A DNA stretch of 64,000 nt, taken from NCBI GenBank assembly GCA_963746325.1, contig CAVVBC010000031.1, positions 190,278 through 254,277 of the forward strand, read 5' to 3'. The notes below the pieces were generated by a model. It made no database searches and was not told the DNA's origin. It saw only the letters and a program-made list of their open reading frames with translations. Positions 26,770 through 38,206 of this stretch are shown here, in pieces. Position 1 is the first letter of the stretch. The number at the start of each line of letters is the position of its first letter. The DNA comes from RPQJ01 sp963746325 (GTDB taxonomy: Bacteria > Pseudomonadota > Gammaproteobacteria > Steroidobacterales > Steroidobacteraceae). The translations under genes were made by a program, and so were the position numbers.

Positions 26770-29700
26770 ATGAACCTGCATTGGATCCACCGTGCGTTGC
26801 TGCCTCTGTTGCTGCTCCTGGCTGCGGGCACCGCGTCGGCCCAGGTGACCGGGCGCAACTTCGACCACCTGACGACCGGCTTCGAGCTTACGGGCGCGCA
26901 CCGCTTGCAGGCCTGCGAAAGCTGCCACGTGGACGCCGTGTTCGCGGGCACCCCGCGGGTCTGCGCCGCGTGTCACGCGCAGGGGTCGCGGATCGGCGCG
27001 ACACCCAAGACTTCCGATCACGTGGCCTCGACCGACGCATGCGGCGCGTGCCACACCACGTCCGCCTGGATGCCCGCCAGCCGCTTCGATCACATGGAAG
27101 GCCGCGGCGACTGCGCGAGCTGCCACAACGGCGTGAAGGCCCAGGGCAAGTCCACCAGCCATGTCGCGACGACCCGGGAATGTTCGAGTTGCCACAGCAG
27201 TACCGCCTGGAGTCCGGCGAAGTACAACCACGCCGGCATCATCAGCAACTGCGTCTCGTGCCATGACGGCGTCAAGGCCACGGGCAAATCGGTCACGCAT
27301 TTCCAGACGACCAACACCTGCGAATCGTGCCATTCGCCCGGGGACTGGTCGCCGATCATCCGCATGGATCACTCACAGGTCAGCGGCACCTGCGCATCCT
27401 GTCACGACGGCAGTGCAGCCACCGGCAAGCACGCACTGCACATTGCGACGACGGCCGCCTGCGACACCTGCCACGTGACCGCGGCGTGGAAGCCGGCGAG
27501 TTTCAGCCACGACGGCATCGTCGATGGCTGCGTCAGCTGCCACGACGGAGCGCGTGCCACCGGCATCGGCCCGCGTCATATCAGGGCGACGACTACGTGC
27601 GCCGCGTGTCATTCGACCAGCGCATGGCAGCCGACCACAAAGGTGGACCACGCCAACGTGCTGGGCAGTTGCTCGGCCTGCCACGACGGACTCGCGGCCA
27701 AGGGCCAGCCGACCAATCACATTCCGACCTCGGCGGAATGCGACAGCTGCCACGCGACCAGTGCCTGGACGCCAGCCAAGTTCGACCACACCGGCATCGC
27801 GACGAACTGCGTGTCGTGTCACGACGGTACCCGCGCGACCGGCAAGAACGCCGACCCACATCAGGACCTCGACGACGTGCGAATCCTGCCACGTGATCGC
27901 AGCGTGGCAACCGGCTGCGCGCGTCGACCACGCGCAGGTGCTCGGCACCTGCTTTTCCTGCCACGACGGCAGCGTCGCGCAACCGGCAAGGGCGCCACTC
28001 ACATCGTCTCCGACAATGCCTGCGACACTTGCCATTCGACCGTCCAGTGGCAACCCGCCAACTTTTCGCACACCGGACTGACTGAAAGCTGCGCAGCCTG
28101 CCATGACGGCACGCGGGCCACGGGCAAGAGCGCGACGCACATCCTCTCGAGCGCGTCCTGCGGCGACTGCCACGCCACGTTCTCGTGGCGTCCGGTCACC
28201 CGGGTCGACCACGCGCAGGTGAGCGGCAGCTGCGCGTCGTGCCACAACGGCACGACGGCCACCGGCAAGAATCCGGGTCACATTGCCTCCAGCACGGCCT
28301 GCGCTGCCTGCCACGCCACGCTCGCGTGGAAGCCTGTCACCCGTGTCGATCACGCGCAGGTCACCGGCGCCTGCTTCTCGTGCCACGACGGCACCCAGGC
28401 CACCGGCAAGACACCCACTCACATCGTGAGCGACAACGCCTGCGACAGCTGCCATTCGCCGCTGGCGTGGAAGCCGGCGCGCTTCGACCACACCGGCATC
28501 ATCAACAACTGCTCCAGTTGCCACGACGGGGTCCGGGCGACGGCAAGACGCCGGCGCACATCGCCAGCAGCAACACGTGCGAGTCCTGCCATGCCGTAGC
28601 CGCCTGGAAGCCCGCGAACCGCGTGGACCACACCCAGGTGACGGGTACCTGCGCCGGTTGCCACGATGGCACCAAGGCGACGGGCAAGGGCGGCAACCAC
28701 ATTCCGACCAGCGGCGAATGCAGCACGTGCCACTCCACCATCGCGTGGTCACCGGCCACGTTCACGCACGCCGGTATTACGAGCGGTTGTGCCACCTGCC
28801 ACGACGGCGTCAAGGCGCCCGGCAAGAATGCGACGCACCTCTTCACTTCGGCGACCTGCGAAGCCTGCCACGCCGTGACGACCTGGAAGCCGGCGACCCG
28901 GGTCGATCATGCGCAGGTGCAGGGTTCGTGCTCGAGTTGCCACAACAACGTCAAGGCGACGGGCAAGCCGGCGACGCATGTCGCGACGACGTCCGAGTGC
29001 AGCATGTGCCACAGCACGACGGCCTGGAAGCCAGCCACCGGCTTCAGTCACGACGGCGTCACCGGCAACTGTTCCAGTTGCCACAACGGCGTGAAGGCGA
29101 CGGGCAAGAATCCCGCGCACCTGTCGACGAGCAACACCTGCGAGTCCTGCCACACCCCGACCGGCTGGAAGCCGGCAGCGAAGGTCGATCACACGCAGGT
29201 GATCGGCACGTGCTTCTCGTGCCACAACGGCACGCTGGCCCTCGGCAAGGACGCCGGCCACATCGCGAGCGACAACGCCTGCGACAGCTGCCACAAGTCG
29301 ACGGCGTGGAAGCCGACGATCCGGGTCGATCACGCGCACGTGACCGGCACGTGTTCGAGCTGCCATGACGGCGTGAAGGCGGCCGGCAAGCCCACGACGC
29401 ACCTGCCGACGACGGCCCGAGTGCGGCAGCTGTCACTCGACCCTTGCCTGGACGCCGGCGAAGGTCGACCACACCAACATCACGAACTGCAAGGGCTGCC
29501 ACAACGGCAACAGCGCGACCGGTCCGTCGCCTGGTCACATGACCTTCCCGGTCAACAGCTTCGACTGCAACCAGTGTCACTCCACGACGGCCTGGTCACC
29601 GAACACGTTCAAGCACCGTGTCGGCGGCGGTTACCCGGGCGATCATCGGGTCACGCTGACCTGCAGGAGCTGCCATACGACCAATACCGACGCCGCCACC

Positions 29701-29917
29701 TGGCGCACGCCGGCCTACAAGCCCAACTGCGCCGGTTGCCATTCCAACAAGTACAAGACCGATCCGCACACCAAGTACGGCAACGTGAAGTACACCGTCA
29801 GTGAGCTGCGCAACTGCTCGGGTGCCTGCCATACGTACACGGATTCGACGCTCACGAAGATCTCTGAAGAGCCGGGCCGGCCCGGAACATCGCATGACGG
29901 ACTCGGGTTTCGACTGA
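26770..29917 (+). CDS. Giant repeat-built multiheme c-type cytochrome, about 41 CXXCH (frameshifted)
   Basis: Signal peptide LLLLLAAGTASAQ, then one FELTGAH module like those of the preceding cytochrome. About 20 repeats of roughly 43 residues follow, each with two hemes: THI-x-TS-xx-C-DSCH-x-T-x-AWKPA and then GTCxSCHDGTxATGK. Following the protein across frames I count 41 CXXCH plus a final CSGACH (CX3CH), in roughly 1,045 residues. The frame breaks near 27853 (+1 base), 27980 (+2), 28542 (-1), 29417 (+1) and about 29870. The likely true end is TGA 29915-29917, read as HRMTDSGFD. Repeat periodicity is preserved across every break, which favours sequence errors over decay. It is probably extracellular or cell-surface; partners are the neighbouring cytochrome and barrel genes. 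Confidence 0.85.
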
Positions 29918-32297
29918 TGCGCGCGCAGGTTCCGCATCCTGCTGCTCGCGGGCGCCGTCCTGTGCAACCTGGCGGCGACACCGCTGTGGGCGCAGGGCCG
30001 CATCGTCGAGGACGTCGTGGCGAGCGAGCAACGGGGCTACGTGTCCGTCACGCTGCTGTTCAGTTGCACGATGCGCTACATGTCGCACACGCCGGCCACC
30101 GACGGCGAAACGCTGCAGGTTCGCTTCTCGGCGGGCCCGGACTGCGGCCGGACAGCTGGCTCGGAACCGTCGCCCCTGCTGGCCGGCGCGGCGGGATTCG
30201 TGCGCTCGGTCGACGTGGTGCGCCCGTTCGGCTCGGAGGTGCAGGTCACGGATCGGCTGGTCGAAGGCCGAGACGTTCGTGCTGACGCCGTCGATCGACG
30301 GACGCATGCTGCGCGTCCGGCTGCTGCGCACCGAGACGCCGCAGGTGACGGTGAAGGAGTTGCCGCAGGGCGTCTCCACGTACGCCGTGAACCTGGCCTC
30401 GTCGAACACGCCGTTCACGCCCGACGCGCTCGCTGCGGCCGCGAAGGTCGTGGGCACGCGTACCTACGTTTCCGAGACGGTCGTCGACGAGCAACGCTGG
30501 TATCGGCTGCGGGCCGGGCCGTTCGTCAACGAGACCGCCGCCCGGCAGGCGCTCGCCAATTCGCGCGGCGAGTTCCCCAAGGCCTGGGTGGCGATCTCGG
30601 ATGACGATACGCTGAACGGGTCGGGCATGCCGACGGGCGTCGCGACCGTGCGGCTCGACCGCGCCGCAGATCAATGCGTCGATGACGCCGGACGAGATCA
30701 AGCGGACCCTGGCGCAGGCGAAGGACGCGTTCCGCCACAAGGACTACGCGACGGCGATCCCGCTGCTGACGCAGGTGACGCAGCAACCGGAGTTTCCGCA
30801 ACGGGCGGAGGCGCAGGAGATGCTGGCGCTGGCGCGCGAACGCAGCGGCCAGGTCGCGCACGCCAAGGCCGAGTACGAAGACTACCTGCGACGCTACCCG
30901 AGGGCGACGGCACGACGCGCGTGCGCAAGCGGCTGCAGGCCCTGGCCTGGGCCAGCCGCCCCGGCCGCAGTGGTGCGGCAGGCCGGACCAGGACGAATCG
31001 CCGTGGCGGGTGTACGGTGGCGTTTCGCAGATCTACCGCCGGGACCAGAGCCGCATCGAGAGCGGTCTCGCCGTCAGCGACATGACCACGCAGGACGCCA
31101 TGCTCACCGACGTCAGTCTGGTGGCACGCCGCAACGGCGAGCGCTTCGATTTCACGACCCGCGCCAGCGCGGGCTACACCTACGACATGCTCTCCGACGG
31201 GCCGGGCAGCCAGTCGCGCGTGTCGCTGCTGTTCGCCGAAGTCGCCGACCGCGTCGTCGGCTGGTACGGCCGGCTCGGGCGCCAGTCCGGCGGCTCAGGC
31301 GGACTGCTCGGGACGTTCGACGGCGTGCAGGCCGGGTACCAGCTGTGGCCGCGCCTGCGCGTGAACGGATTCTTCGGCTACCCGGTCGATTCGACCCGCG
31401 AAGGCCCGGACAGCGACCGGCAGTTCGTCGGCATCTCCGCCGACGTCGGCACGTTCGCCGAGGCCTGGGACCTGTCGGTCTATGCCGTCGACCAGCAGCT
31501 GCACGGCATGACCGACCGCCAGGCCGTCGGCACCGAGGTGCGGTTCTTCAGGCCCGGGATCACCGTGGTCGGCCTCGCGGATTTCGACATCCACTACAGC
31601 ACGCTCAACACCGTGCTGCTGCTCGGCACCTTCGCGCTGCCGGCACGCTGGACGCTGAACCTGAACGTCGACCAGCGCAAGAGCCCGGGCCTGTCGACGC
31701 GCAACGCGATGCTCGGCCAGCCCGTGCGTCGGTTCGACGAATTGTTCGGCCTGTACTCGCCGGAGGAGACTCGAAGCAGCTCGCGCTCGACCGCACGGCG
31801 GAGTCGCGGGTGTACACGGTCGGCGTGTCGCGTCCCGTCGGCGAGCGCTGGCAGTGGTCGCTCGATGCGTCCACCGCGACCCTCGACTCGACGCCCGATT
31901 CGGGCGGCGTCGCTGCGACGCCGTCGTCGGGGACGGACACTGCGGTCTCGACGCAGGCCATGGGCTACGGACTGTTCGGCCGCGGCGACGTCACGTCGCT
32001 GGGCCTGCAGTACCAGACGGGGGAGAGCGCGGAGATGCTGTCGCTGGGCATCGGCACCCAGCTGCCGATCGGCGAACGCTGGCGTGTCGGTCCGCGGCTG
32101 CGCGTGGATCAACGCAAGTTCGAGAGCGACGGTCGACCTCGCTGGTGTATTCGCCGGCACTGCGGGCCGAAATGCGCGGCAAGCACCTCACCTTCGAGTT
32201 GGAGGGCGGCGCCGAGCTCGGCTCGCGCGACTTCGGCACGAGCTCCGAGGACGCCTCGCGCTACTACTTCAGTCTCGGCTATCGCTATGACTTCTAG
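29917..32297 (+). CDS. SPOR-TPR-outer-membrane beta-barrel protein (frameshifted)
   Basis: Following the protein signal through several frames gives four parts. The signal peptide is RILLLAGAVLCNLAATPLWA. A SPOR-like region lies near 30380-30600 (YAVNLASSNTPFTPD, RWYRLRAGPFVNETAARQAL), then TPR helices near 30690-30900. A long C-terminal region of alternating beta strands ends YYFSLGYRYDF, with the terminal aromatic typical of outer-membrane barrels. Breaks are near 29929, 30263, 30650, 30900, 30960, 31770 and 32130. SPOR domains bind denuded peptidoglycan, so the protein could anchor to the wall while its barrel spans the outer membrane. Lying after two multiheme cytochromes, it may play the porin role of MtrB-type conduits, but no sequence similarity to MtrB is claimed. 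Confidence 0.65.
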
Positions 32298-32871
32298 CAC
32301 GCGATCCGGCGACGCCCGGCCACGGGTCGGCAGGGCCTTCCCGGCCACCCTGTTCACCGTTGCATGGCTTGCTGCAGTGCTGGCGGCAGGCTGCGCAAGC
32401 ACGCAGCCCGCGGGTCCGCGCGAGTATCTCGACGAACGCACCGCGGCGACGATCACGGTTGCGGGCGAGTCGATGGTCTTCGCCTGCGAGCGACCCGAAC
32501 TCGGCGTGAACGCTCGCGACTACGTCACGTTGACGGCCGTCGACGTCAACACCTCGGGCAGGCACGCCACGCACCTCGTGGGCTACGCCTGGTCGACGCT
32601 GGACAAGCGGGCGGTCCAGGAAAACGCCAGCCACTTCGAGCTGATCGCCGACGACCGCACGCTGCCGCTGCAGCCGATGCCGGACGGATTCCGTTCGCTC
32701 GGTGTCGACGAGCCGCCGATTCCGGTCCCCTCGCGCAACGCCGTGCCGCTGTCGGCTCCGGTCACCCGGGATCAGCTGCAGTTTCTGCGGGACACACCGG
32801 ACGCGCACATCCTGCGAACGCGCGACGGGGTCACCGAGCGGTTTACGCTCTGGCGCGGCCGCGGCGGCTGA
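32287..32871 (+). CDS. Lipoprotein of the cytochrome locus
   Basis: 194 residues, not recognised. The signal peptide ends in lipobox LAAGC (Cys about 36). The mature part is a small beta-rich domain (STLDKRAVQENASHFELIAD) without cysteines or heme motifs. Its ATG lies 11 bases inside the end of the barrel gene, so it is translationally coupled to it. It could be an accessory lipoprotein of that outer-membrane protein. Confidence 0.7.
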   Translation: MTSSTRSGDARPRVGRAFPATLFTVAWLAAVLAAGCASTQPAGPREYLDERTAATITVAGESMVFACERPELGVNARDYVTLTAVDVNTSGRHATHLVGYAWSTLDKRAVQENASHFELIADDRTLPLQPMPDGFRSLGVDEPPIPVPSRNAVPLSAPVTRDQLQFLRDTPDAHILRTRDGVTERFTLWRGRGG

Positions 32872-32985
32872 GCGCTGCCCAATCCGGGCTAAGCCCTGCC
32901 CATCCGGGCAGGCTGTTTGAAACTGAGGTCCGTTCAGTGCCATGCTCGGGCTTCCTGGCACTACCGCCCTGCGCCGGAGCCCCGC

Positions 32986-33441
32986 ATGATTACCCTGACC
33001 GTCAACGGCACCCGTCGCTCGTTCGAGGGCGACCCCACCATGCCGCTCCTCTGGTATCTGCGCGACGATCTCGCGCTGACCGGCGCGAAGTACGGCTGCG
33101 GCGTCGCGCAGTGCGGGTCCTGTACCGTGCACGTCGGGGGGCAACCCGCCCGCGCCTGCCAGGTACTGATGTCGGAACTGCAGGGTGCCACCGTCATCAC
33201 GATCGAAGGGCTGCACCCGACCGGCGAGCACCCGCTGCAAGTCGCCTGGCGCGAGATCGATGTGCCGCAGTGTGGCTTCTGCCAACCCGGCCAGATCATG
33301 CAGGCCGCCGGACTGCTCCAGCGCACGCCGAAGCCGAATGACCAGCAGATCGACTCGGCGATGAATGGCCACCTGTGCCGCTGCGGCACGTATCCACGCA
33401 TACGCGCGGCGATCAAGGCCGCGGCGGAGAAGAGCTCATGA
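32986..33441 (+). CDS. iorA: (2Fe-2S) subunit of a molybdenum hydroxylase (IorA-like)
   Basis: 151 residues. The plant-type ferredoxin domain has CGVAQCGSC near residues 41-49. The all-alpha second cluster domain has CGFC and LCRCGTYPRI. It is the size and layout of the small subunit of isoquinoline 1-oxidoreductase and related xanthine-oxidase-family enzymes. GGAG precedes the ATG at 32986. It overlaps the large subunit by four bases (ATGA). Substrate unknown; the iorA name reflects family only. Confidence 0.9.
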   Translation: MITLTVNGTRRSFEGDPTMPLLWYLRDDLALTGAKYGCGVAQCGSCTVHVGGQPARACQVLMSELQGATVITIEGLHPTGEHPLQVAWREIDVPQCGFCQPGQIMQAAGLLQRTPKPNDQQIDSAMNGHLCRCGTYPRIRAAIKAAAEKSS

Positions 33442-35824
33442 GCGCCAACGAGTTCCTGCCGTGGGTGCGTCGCGCGGTCGCTCCCCAGGCCTTGACTGAG
33501 CCGGCTGCTGCAGCAGATGCAGCCGTGGCAAGCGCCGATGGGCCGCTTGAACTGCAACGCCGCACCTTCCTGCAACTGCTCGGGATGGGCGGTCTGGTCA
33601 TCGCGTTCGGACCGGGTGGCGTGCGCCGCCTCGATGCGGCCGAGCCGCTGGCCACGGATCCGTGGTCGCCGCACGTGTACGTACGCGTCGCGGACGACGG
33701 CATCGTCACGATCGTCTGTCACCGTTCGGAGATGGGGCAGGGCATCCGCACCACCATGCCGATGATCATCGCCGACGAGATGGAAGCCGATTGGGCGAAG
33801 TGTCGCGTCGAGCAGGCGTTGGGCGACCCGAAGTACGGCTCACAGAACACCGACGGCTCCACGAGCATCCGCGACTTTCTGCCCAAGTACCGGGAGGCCG
33901 GCGCGACGACACGCGCGCTGCTGGAGGCTGCGGCGGCCAGCCAATGGAACGTGGACGTGGCCGAAGTCTTCGCCCGTCAGCATGAAATCGTGCACCGCCC
34001 CTCCGGCCGTACCAAGTCCTACGGTGAGCTCGTTGCGACTGCCCGCACGGTCAAGCTGCCCGCGCCTGAGAGCGTGCGCATCAAGCGCCCCGCAGAGCGG
34101 CGCTGGCAGGGCAAGAAGATGCACGTCGATCGACCTGGTGCCGATGACCACCGGCACGGCGGTCTACGGCGCCGATCTCACGCTGCCCGGCATGAGGGTG
34201 GCGGTCATCGCACGGCCGCCGGTCTGGGGCAGCAAGGCGGTGACTGTCGACGAAAGCGATGCACGGAAAGTGCCCGGCGTCGAACGCATCGTGCGCATAC
34301 CGGAGACGCCGATCCCTGGCGCCTTCTTCCCGCTCGGCGGAGTCGCAGTGATCGCGAAGAACACGTGGGCCGCGCTGCGCGGGCGTGACGCACTCAAGAT
34401 CACCTGGGATGCGGGCCCGAACGCCGGGCACGATTCCAAGTCGTACCGGGCGACGCTGGAGGCGAGCGTTCGCGCGCCTGGCGCACCTGGGCGTACGAAT
34501 GGCGACGTGACGGCGACCCTGGCTGCGGCAAAAAGAAAAGTCAGCGCCGAGTACCACATCCCGTATCTCTCGCACGCGCAAATGGAGCCGCTGGCGGCCC
34601 TGGCGCGCGTCAAGGATGGCAAGATCGAAACCTGGGCTCCGACGCAATCCCCGAATGATGCCCGCAACACGATCGCCAAGTACCTCAATGTCGACGCGGC
34701 CAACGTCACGGTGAACGTCACGCTGCTGGGCGGCGGTTTCGGCCGCAAGTCCAAGCCGGACTTCATCTGCGAGGCGGCGTTCCTGGCTCGCGAGACCGGT
34801 GTCCCGGTGCGCGTGCAATGGAGCCGCGAAGACGACCTGCGTCACTCGTACTATCACGCCGTCGCCGCGCACCGACTGGAGGCCGCACTCGATGATGCGG
34901 GCAAGGTGACGGCCTGGCTGCATCGCTCGGCGTATCCGTCGATCAGCGCGACCTTTGCGCCGAACGTCACCGGTCCGACGCCGGACGAACTGACGAACGG
35001 CGCCAGCGACATCCCCTGGGACGTGCCGAACATGAGCGTCGAAGCCTGTCCCGCCGTCGCGCACACGCGGATAGGCTGGTACCGCAGCGTCAACGCGATT
35101 CATCACGGCTTCGCGATCGGATCGTTCGTCGACGAACTGGCGCATGCGGCCGGCAAGGATCCGGCGGCTTTCCTGCTCGAACTCATCGGTCCGGACCGCA
35201 AGGTGGACCTGTCCAAGGCCGGCCTCGTCGGCGCGGGCGACACCTATTACGGCGTGCCGTGGGCCGACCACCCGCTGGACACCGCCCGTGCGCGCCGCGT
35301 GGTCGAATCGGTGCGGCAGCGCAGCGGCTGGGGCACGCCGCTGGCCCGCGGTCGCGGTCGCGGCATTGCCGTGCATCGCAGCTTCCTGGCGTACGTGGCA
35401 ATGGTCGTCGAGGTCGAGGTGCGTCCCGACGGCACCGTGCACGTGCCGAAAGCGACCGTTGCAGTCGATGCGGGTTTCGTCGCGAATCCCGATCGCGCGC
35501 GGGCACAGATGGAAGGCGCGCTCATCATGGCGATGAGCAACACGCTGCACAGCGGCATCACCTTTCGCCGAGGGCAGGGTGGAGCAGTCGAACTACAACG
35601 ACTACCGGGTGACTCGCATGCGGGCGTCGCCGCACGTCGTGGACGTGCACGTCATCGAAAGCGAGGGATCACCCGGCGGCATCGGCGAGCCAGGCGTGCC
35701 ACCGGCCGGTGCGGCGATCGCGAATGCGATTTTCGCAGCGACCGGAGTGCGTGTACGCGAACTACCGGTCGGGCGTCAGCTCGATGGCTGGGACGCCAAG
35801 GTGGCGCAGGAAGTCGTGCGGTAG
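33438..35824 (+). CDS. iorB: Molybdopterin-binding large subunit (IorB-like), frameshifted
   Basis: Roughly 795 residues once two breaks are bridged. It begins MSANEFLPW and carries a twin-arginine-like element RRTFLQLLGMGG near residue 35. The molybdenum-cofactor domain follows, with CHRSEMGQGIRT, LGGGFGRKS and a C-terminal GSPGGIGEPGVPPAG that holds the conserved glutamate region. The frame changes near 34127 (one extra base in MHVDxLVPM) and near 35572 (before VEQSNYNDYR). With the small subunit it forms a periplasmic Mo hydroxylase acting on N-heterocycles or aldehydes. The electron acceptor may be one of the nearby cytochromes, which is inference only. Confidence 0.85.
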
Positions 35825-35887
35825 CGGGTCGTCCTCGCGGACGCCCGCCACCGGCTCAGTGAGCGCCTTGGTCAGCGGTGCTGCGGC

Positions 35888-37003
35888 TTACGGCTCGATG
35901 CCGCCATAGTCGCAGGCATCGTTGGCGCAACTGTCGCGCTTGACCAGCAAGCTCACGATCGTGCCGCCGCGCTCGGTCGCGGAATCGGTGCCGATGATGG
36001 CAACCCGGCCATCTGCGGTCGCCAGGTACTCATGCACCACATCGCCGAAGCTGTTGCGCTGCACGGCGATCTTCTGCCCCTTGGTCACCGCTTCGTTCAG
36101 CTTGACCAGGACGGTCACGTAGCCGCCGGTGACGGCGTTCGTCGATTCCAGGTCGTCGCCGATGAACGCGCCGGTGTCGGTCGCCGTCCGCGCCATGGGA
36201 GCATCGATGATGCCGTAGTGCACCAGCACGTTGGCATTGCCATCGGCGCCCATCTTGACCATTTCGGGCGCGAAGCCGCGCGCGCCGCCCAGTTCGGTCG
36301 TCATCGCCGGAATCCCCGCCTTGACGAGCGAATATTCCATCGTGCCCGGATACCCCGGGTCGAGCATGATCTGGTCGGTCGGGAACAGCTTGGCGAGCGC
36401 CACCGACTCCGGACTGTTGGCATAGACAAAGATGAACTTGGCAAAGTCGGTGCCGGTGCCGCCGGTGTGGTGATCGACCGCGGCATCGACATTGCCCTTG
36501 ACCAGCTTATTCGTGATCAGCCACGAATGGCGCTCGACGGTGTTGCCATTCTCCTTGCCCGGCCAGGTCCGGTTCGGGTTGATCTGCGCGCCGCCCAGGT
36601 CGTTGATCATCCACGTGCGCGTGATGCCCTGCAGGGCCGGCGTGCTGGCGCCCATGATGCCGATGACCGTGCCGCTCATCCTGGCCGGATCGAGCGACGT
36701 CATCGTCTGCTGCACGGCGGCGATCGGGTTGAGTTCGTCGCCATGCACGCCCGCGACCAGCAGCACCCGTTTGCCCGGCTTGGCGCCCTTGGCGACCATC
36801 ACCGGCACGTACCAATACTGGCCGATGCTGGTTTCGGCGCCGCGGAACATGAAGCGGTGCACCTTGCCGGGCGCCAGGTCGGACACGTCCAGCTGGCTGA
36901 TGACCGGTGATCCCTGGATCGTGTCGCCGGTAAACACCGTCGCTGCCGAGGCAGCCGGCCACAAGCGTAACGGTCAACAGAAAAACGCCCGCATCATCGT
37001 CAT
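35888..37003 (-). CDS. Succinylglutamate desuccinylase/aspartoacylase-family protein
   Basis: Zinc-dependent carboxypeptidase-like amidohydrolase of the AstE/AspA family, about 370 residues. The metal site is GVHGDELNP (HxxE) with a later DHHTG. It may hydrolyse an N-acyl amino acid; the substrate is unknown. The best ribosome site is GGAGG before an ATG at 37003, but that frame meets a TGA after MTMMRAFFC. One extra T in the T5 run would give MTMMRAFFLLTVTLVAGC, a clean lipoprotein signal, followed by a second slip into the body frame. I therefore place the start at 37003; the first codon of the uninterrupted body frame is TTG 36964. Confidence 0.75.
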
Positions 37004-37089
37004 AGCCGCCTCCGAACGTGGTTGCACAATTGCTCTGCCGTGGGTTTACCGATCGAGAAGAAATTCAATTGCCTGTGGCCGAGTGTGAC

Positions 37090-38206
37090 TTACAACGGCC
37101 AGCGCAGGATGGCTGCGATCGGCTTGCCGGGTTCCGGCATGTCCGCGGCACGCACAGCCAGCACTTGCCCGCCGGACGCAAGCACGCGCCGCGCGACCTC
37201 GTCGGCGACACCGTAGCTGTGTGCTCCTGCCGACTCGGCGAGAACGACATGGCCATCAGTCTCGTCGACGGTGCCGTGAACGGTCTGGTCCATGTCGACG
37301 AGCAGGCTTGCGACCGCCCCGAAAGTCGCCGCGCGGGCGGCGCGCGCGAGATCCGTCGTCGCGCGGTCTTCGTTCGTGCGGGCGGTGTGCGCGTGCCAAT
37401 CGGCAATCTTGCCGCGTAGAGGCCATCGAGAATGTCACGCGCGGCGCTTGCCAGTTCGGCGTCGCTGAGGCGCTCTGGATTCCCCTCGATGCCCTGGACG
37501 GCGAGGTGGGGGTAACTGTTGACCGAGCGGTAAATGGCCCCAAGCGACTCCACGGCGGCGAGCACCAGGGGCGGCGCTCCCGGCCAGCACCCCTCGCAGG
37601 GCGGCATCGACCTTGCGTGCGTACTGGCTCAGGCGGACTTTCTTGCCTTCGCTCCCGCCGATGCGCCCACTGTGGGAGCGCGTGGCAATGCTGCTCTTGC
37701 CGACGGATGACGCGGCATTCGCAGGCATGCCTGGCACCGACAGGGCCGTCGCTGGAAGGTCGCGGGAAACCTCGACCAGACGCACGCTCCCGTCCGCCAG
37801 CGCCAGGACAAGCCCTCGTTGCAGAAATTCGTCGAGCGCAGGAGCGGCTTGAGGTGAAAGCGATCCGCGACCATCACCATCGGCACGAGCGTATTCGGCA
37901 ACCGGAAGGTCCGCAGGTTGTCCGGAGTCGCATACACGACGAGTCCGTGCGCAAGGTGAGTCCAGAAATCATCGTCCTCGATCAAGTCGTCCAGTTCTTC
38001 GATCAACGGACCGACGCGGCGCTTGTCCGCGCCTGCAGCCTCGAGCTGGGCTACGGCTTCCTTGGCCAGGTTCTTCAGCAGATGCGATCCGCATCGGTGT
38101 CCTGGGTTACGGGCGTGGTTGGCAGGAAAATCGAAACGCCAATGTCCCCACGCCAGGCAGCGAGGTGCGCATGGTCGTCGGTCGTGGGAATGTCGAGATA
38201 AAGCAT
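37090..38206 (-). CDS. baeRF-family protein (bacterial archaeo-eukaryotic release-factor-like), frameshifted
   Basis: About 370 residues across at least four breaks (near 38078, 37840, 37590 and 37405). It starts MLYLDIPTTDDHAHL after GGAGG at 38206. Segments DKRRVGPLIEELDDLIEDDD, TFRLPNTLVPMVMVADRFHL, SEGKKVRLSQYARKVDAAL, SLGAIYRSVNSYPHL and a C-terminal RVLASGGQVLAVRAADMPE match my recollection of the baeRF group, probably family 11. That group resembles eRF1 domains and is proposed to act in ribosome-stress responses. No GGQ loop is evident. Its neighbours give no further clue. Confidence 0.6.

Noticed and set aside
26770..29917. Programmed frameshifting or stop read-through in the giant cytochrome
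   Set aside because: The breaks are at different contexts, involve +1, +2 and -1 changes, and also occur in unrelated genes such as tadA and ettA; no slippery site with a downstream pseudoknot is evident.
26770..29917. CRISPR-like reading of the regular ~129-base periodicity
   Set aside because: The periodicity is in-frame protein repetition of heme motifs; units diverge at synonymous positions and there are no identical short repeats with unique spacers. No CRISPR array or cas gene was seen in the window.
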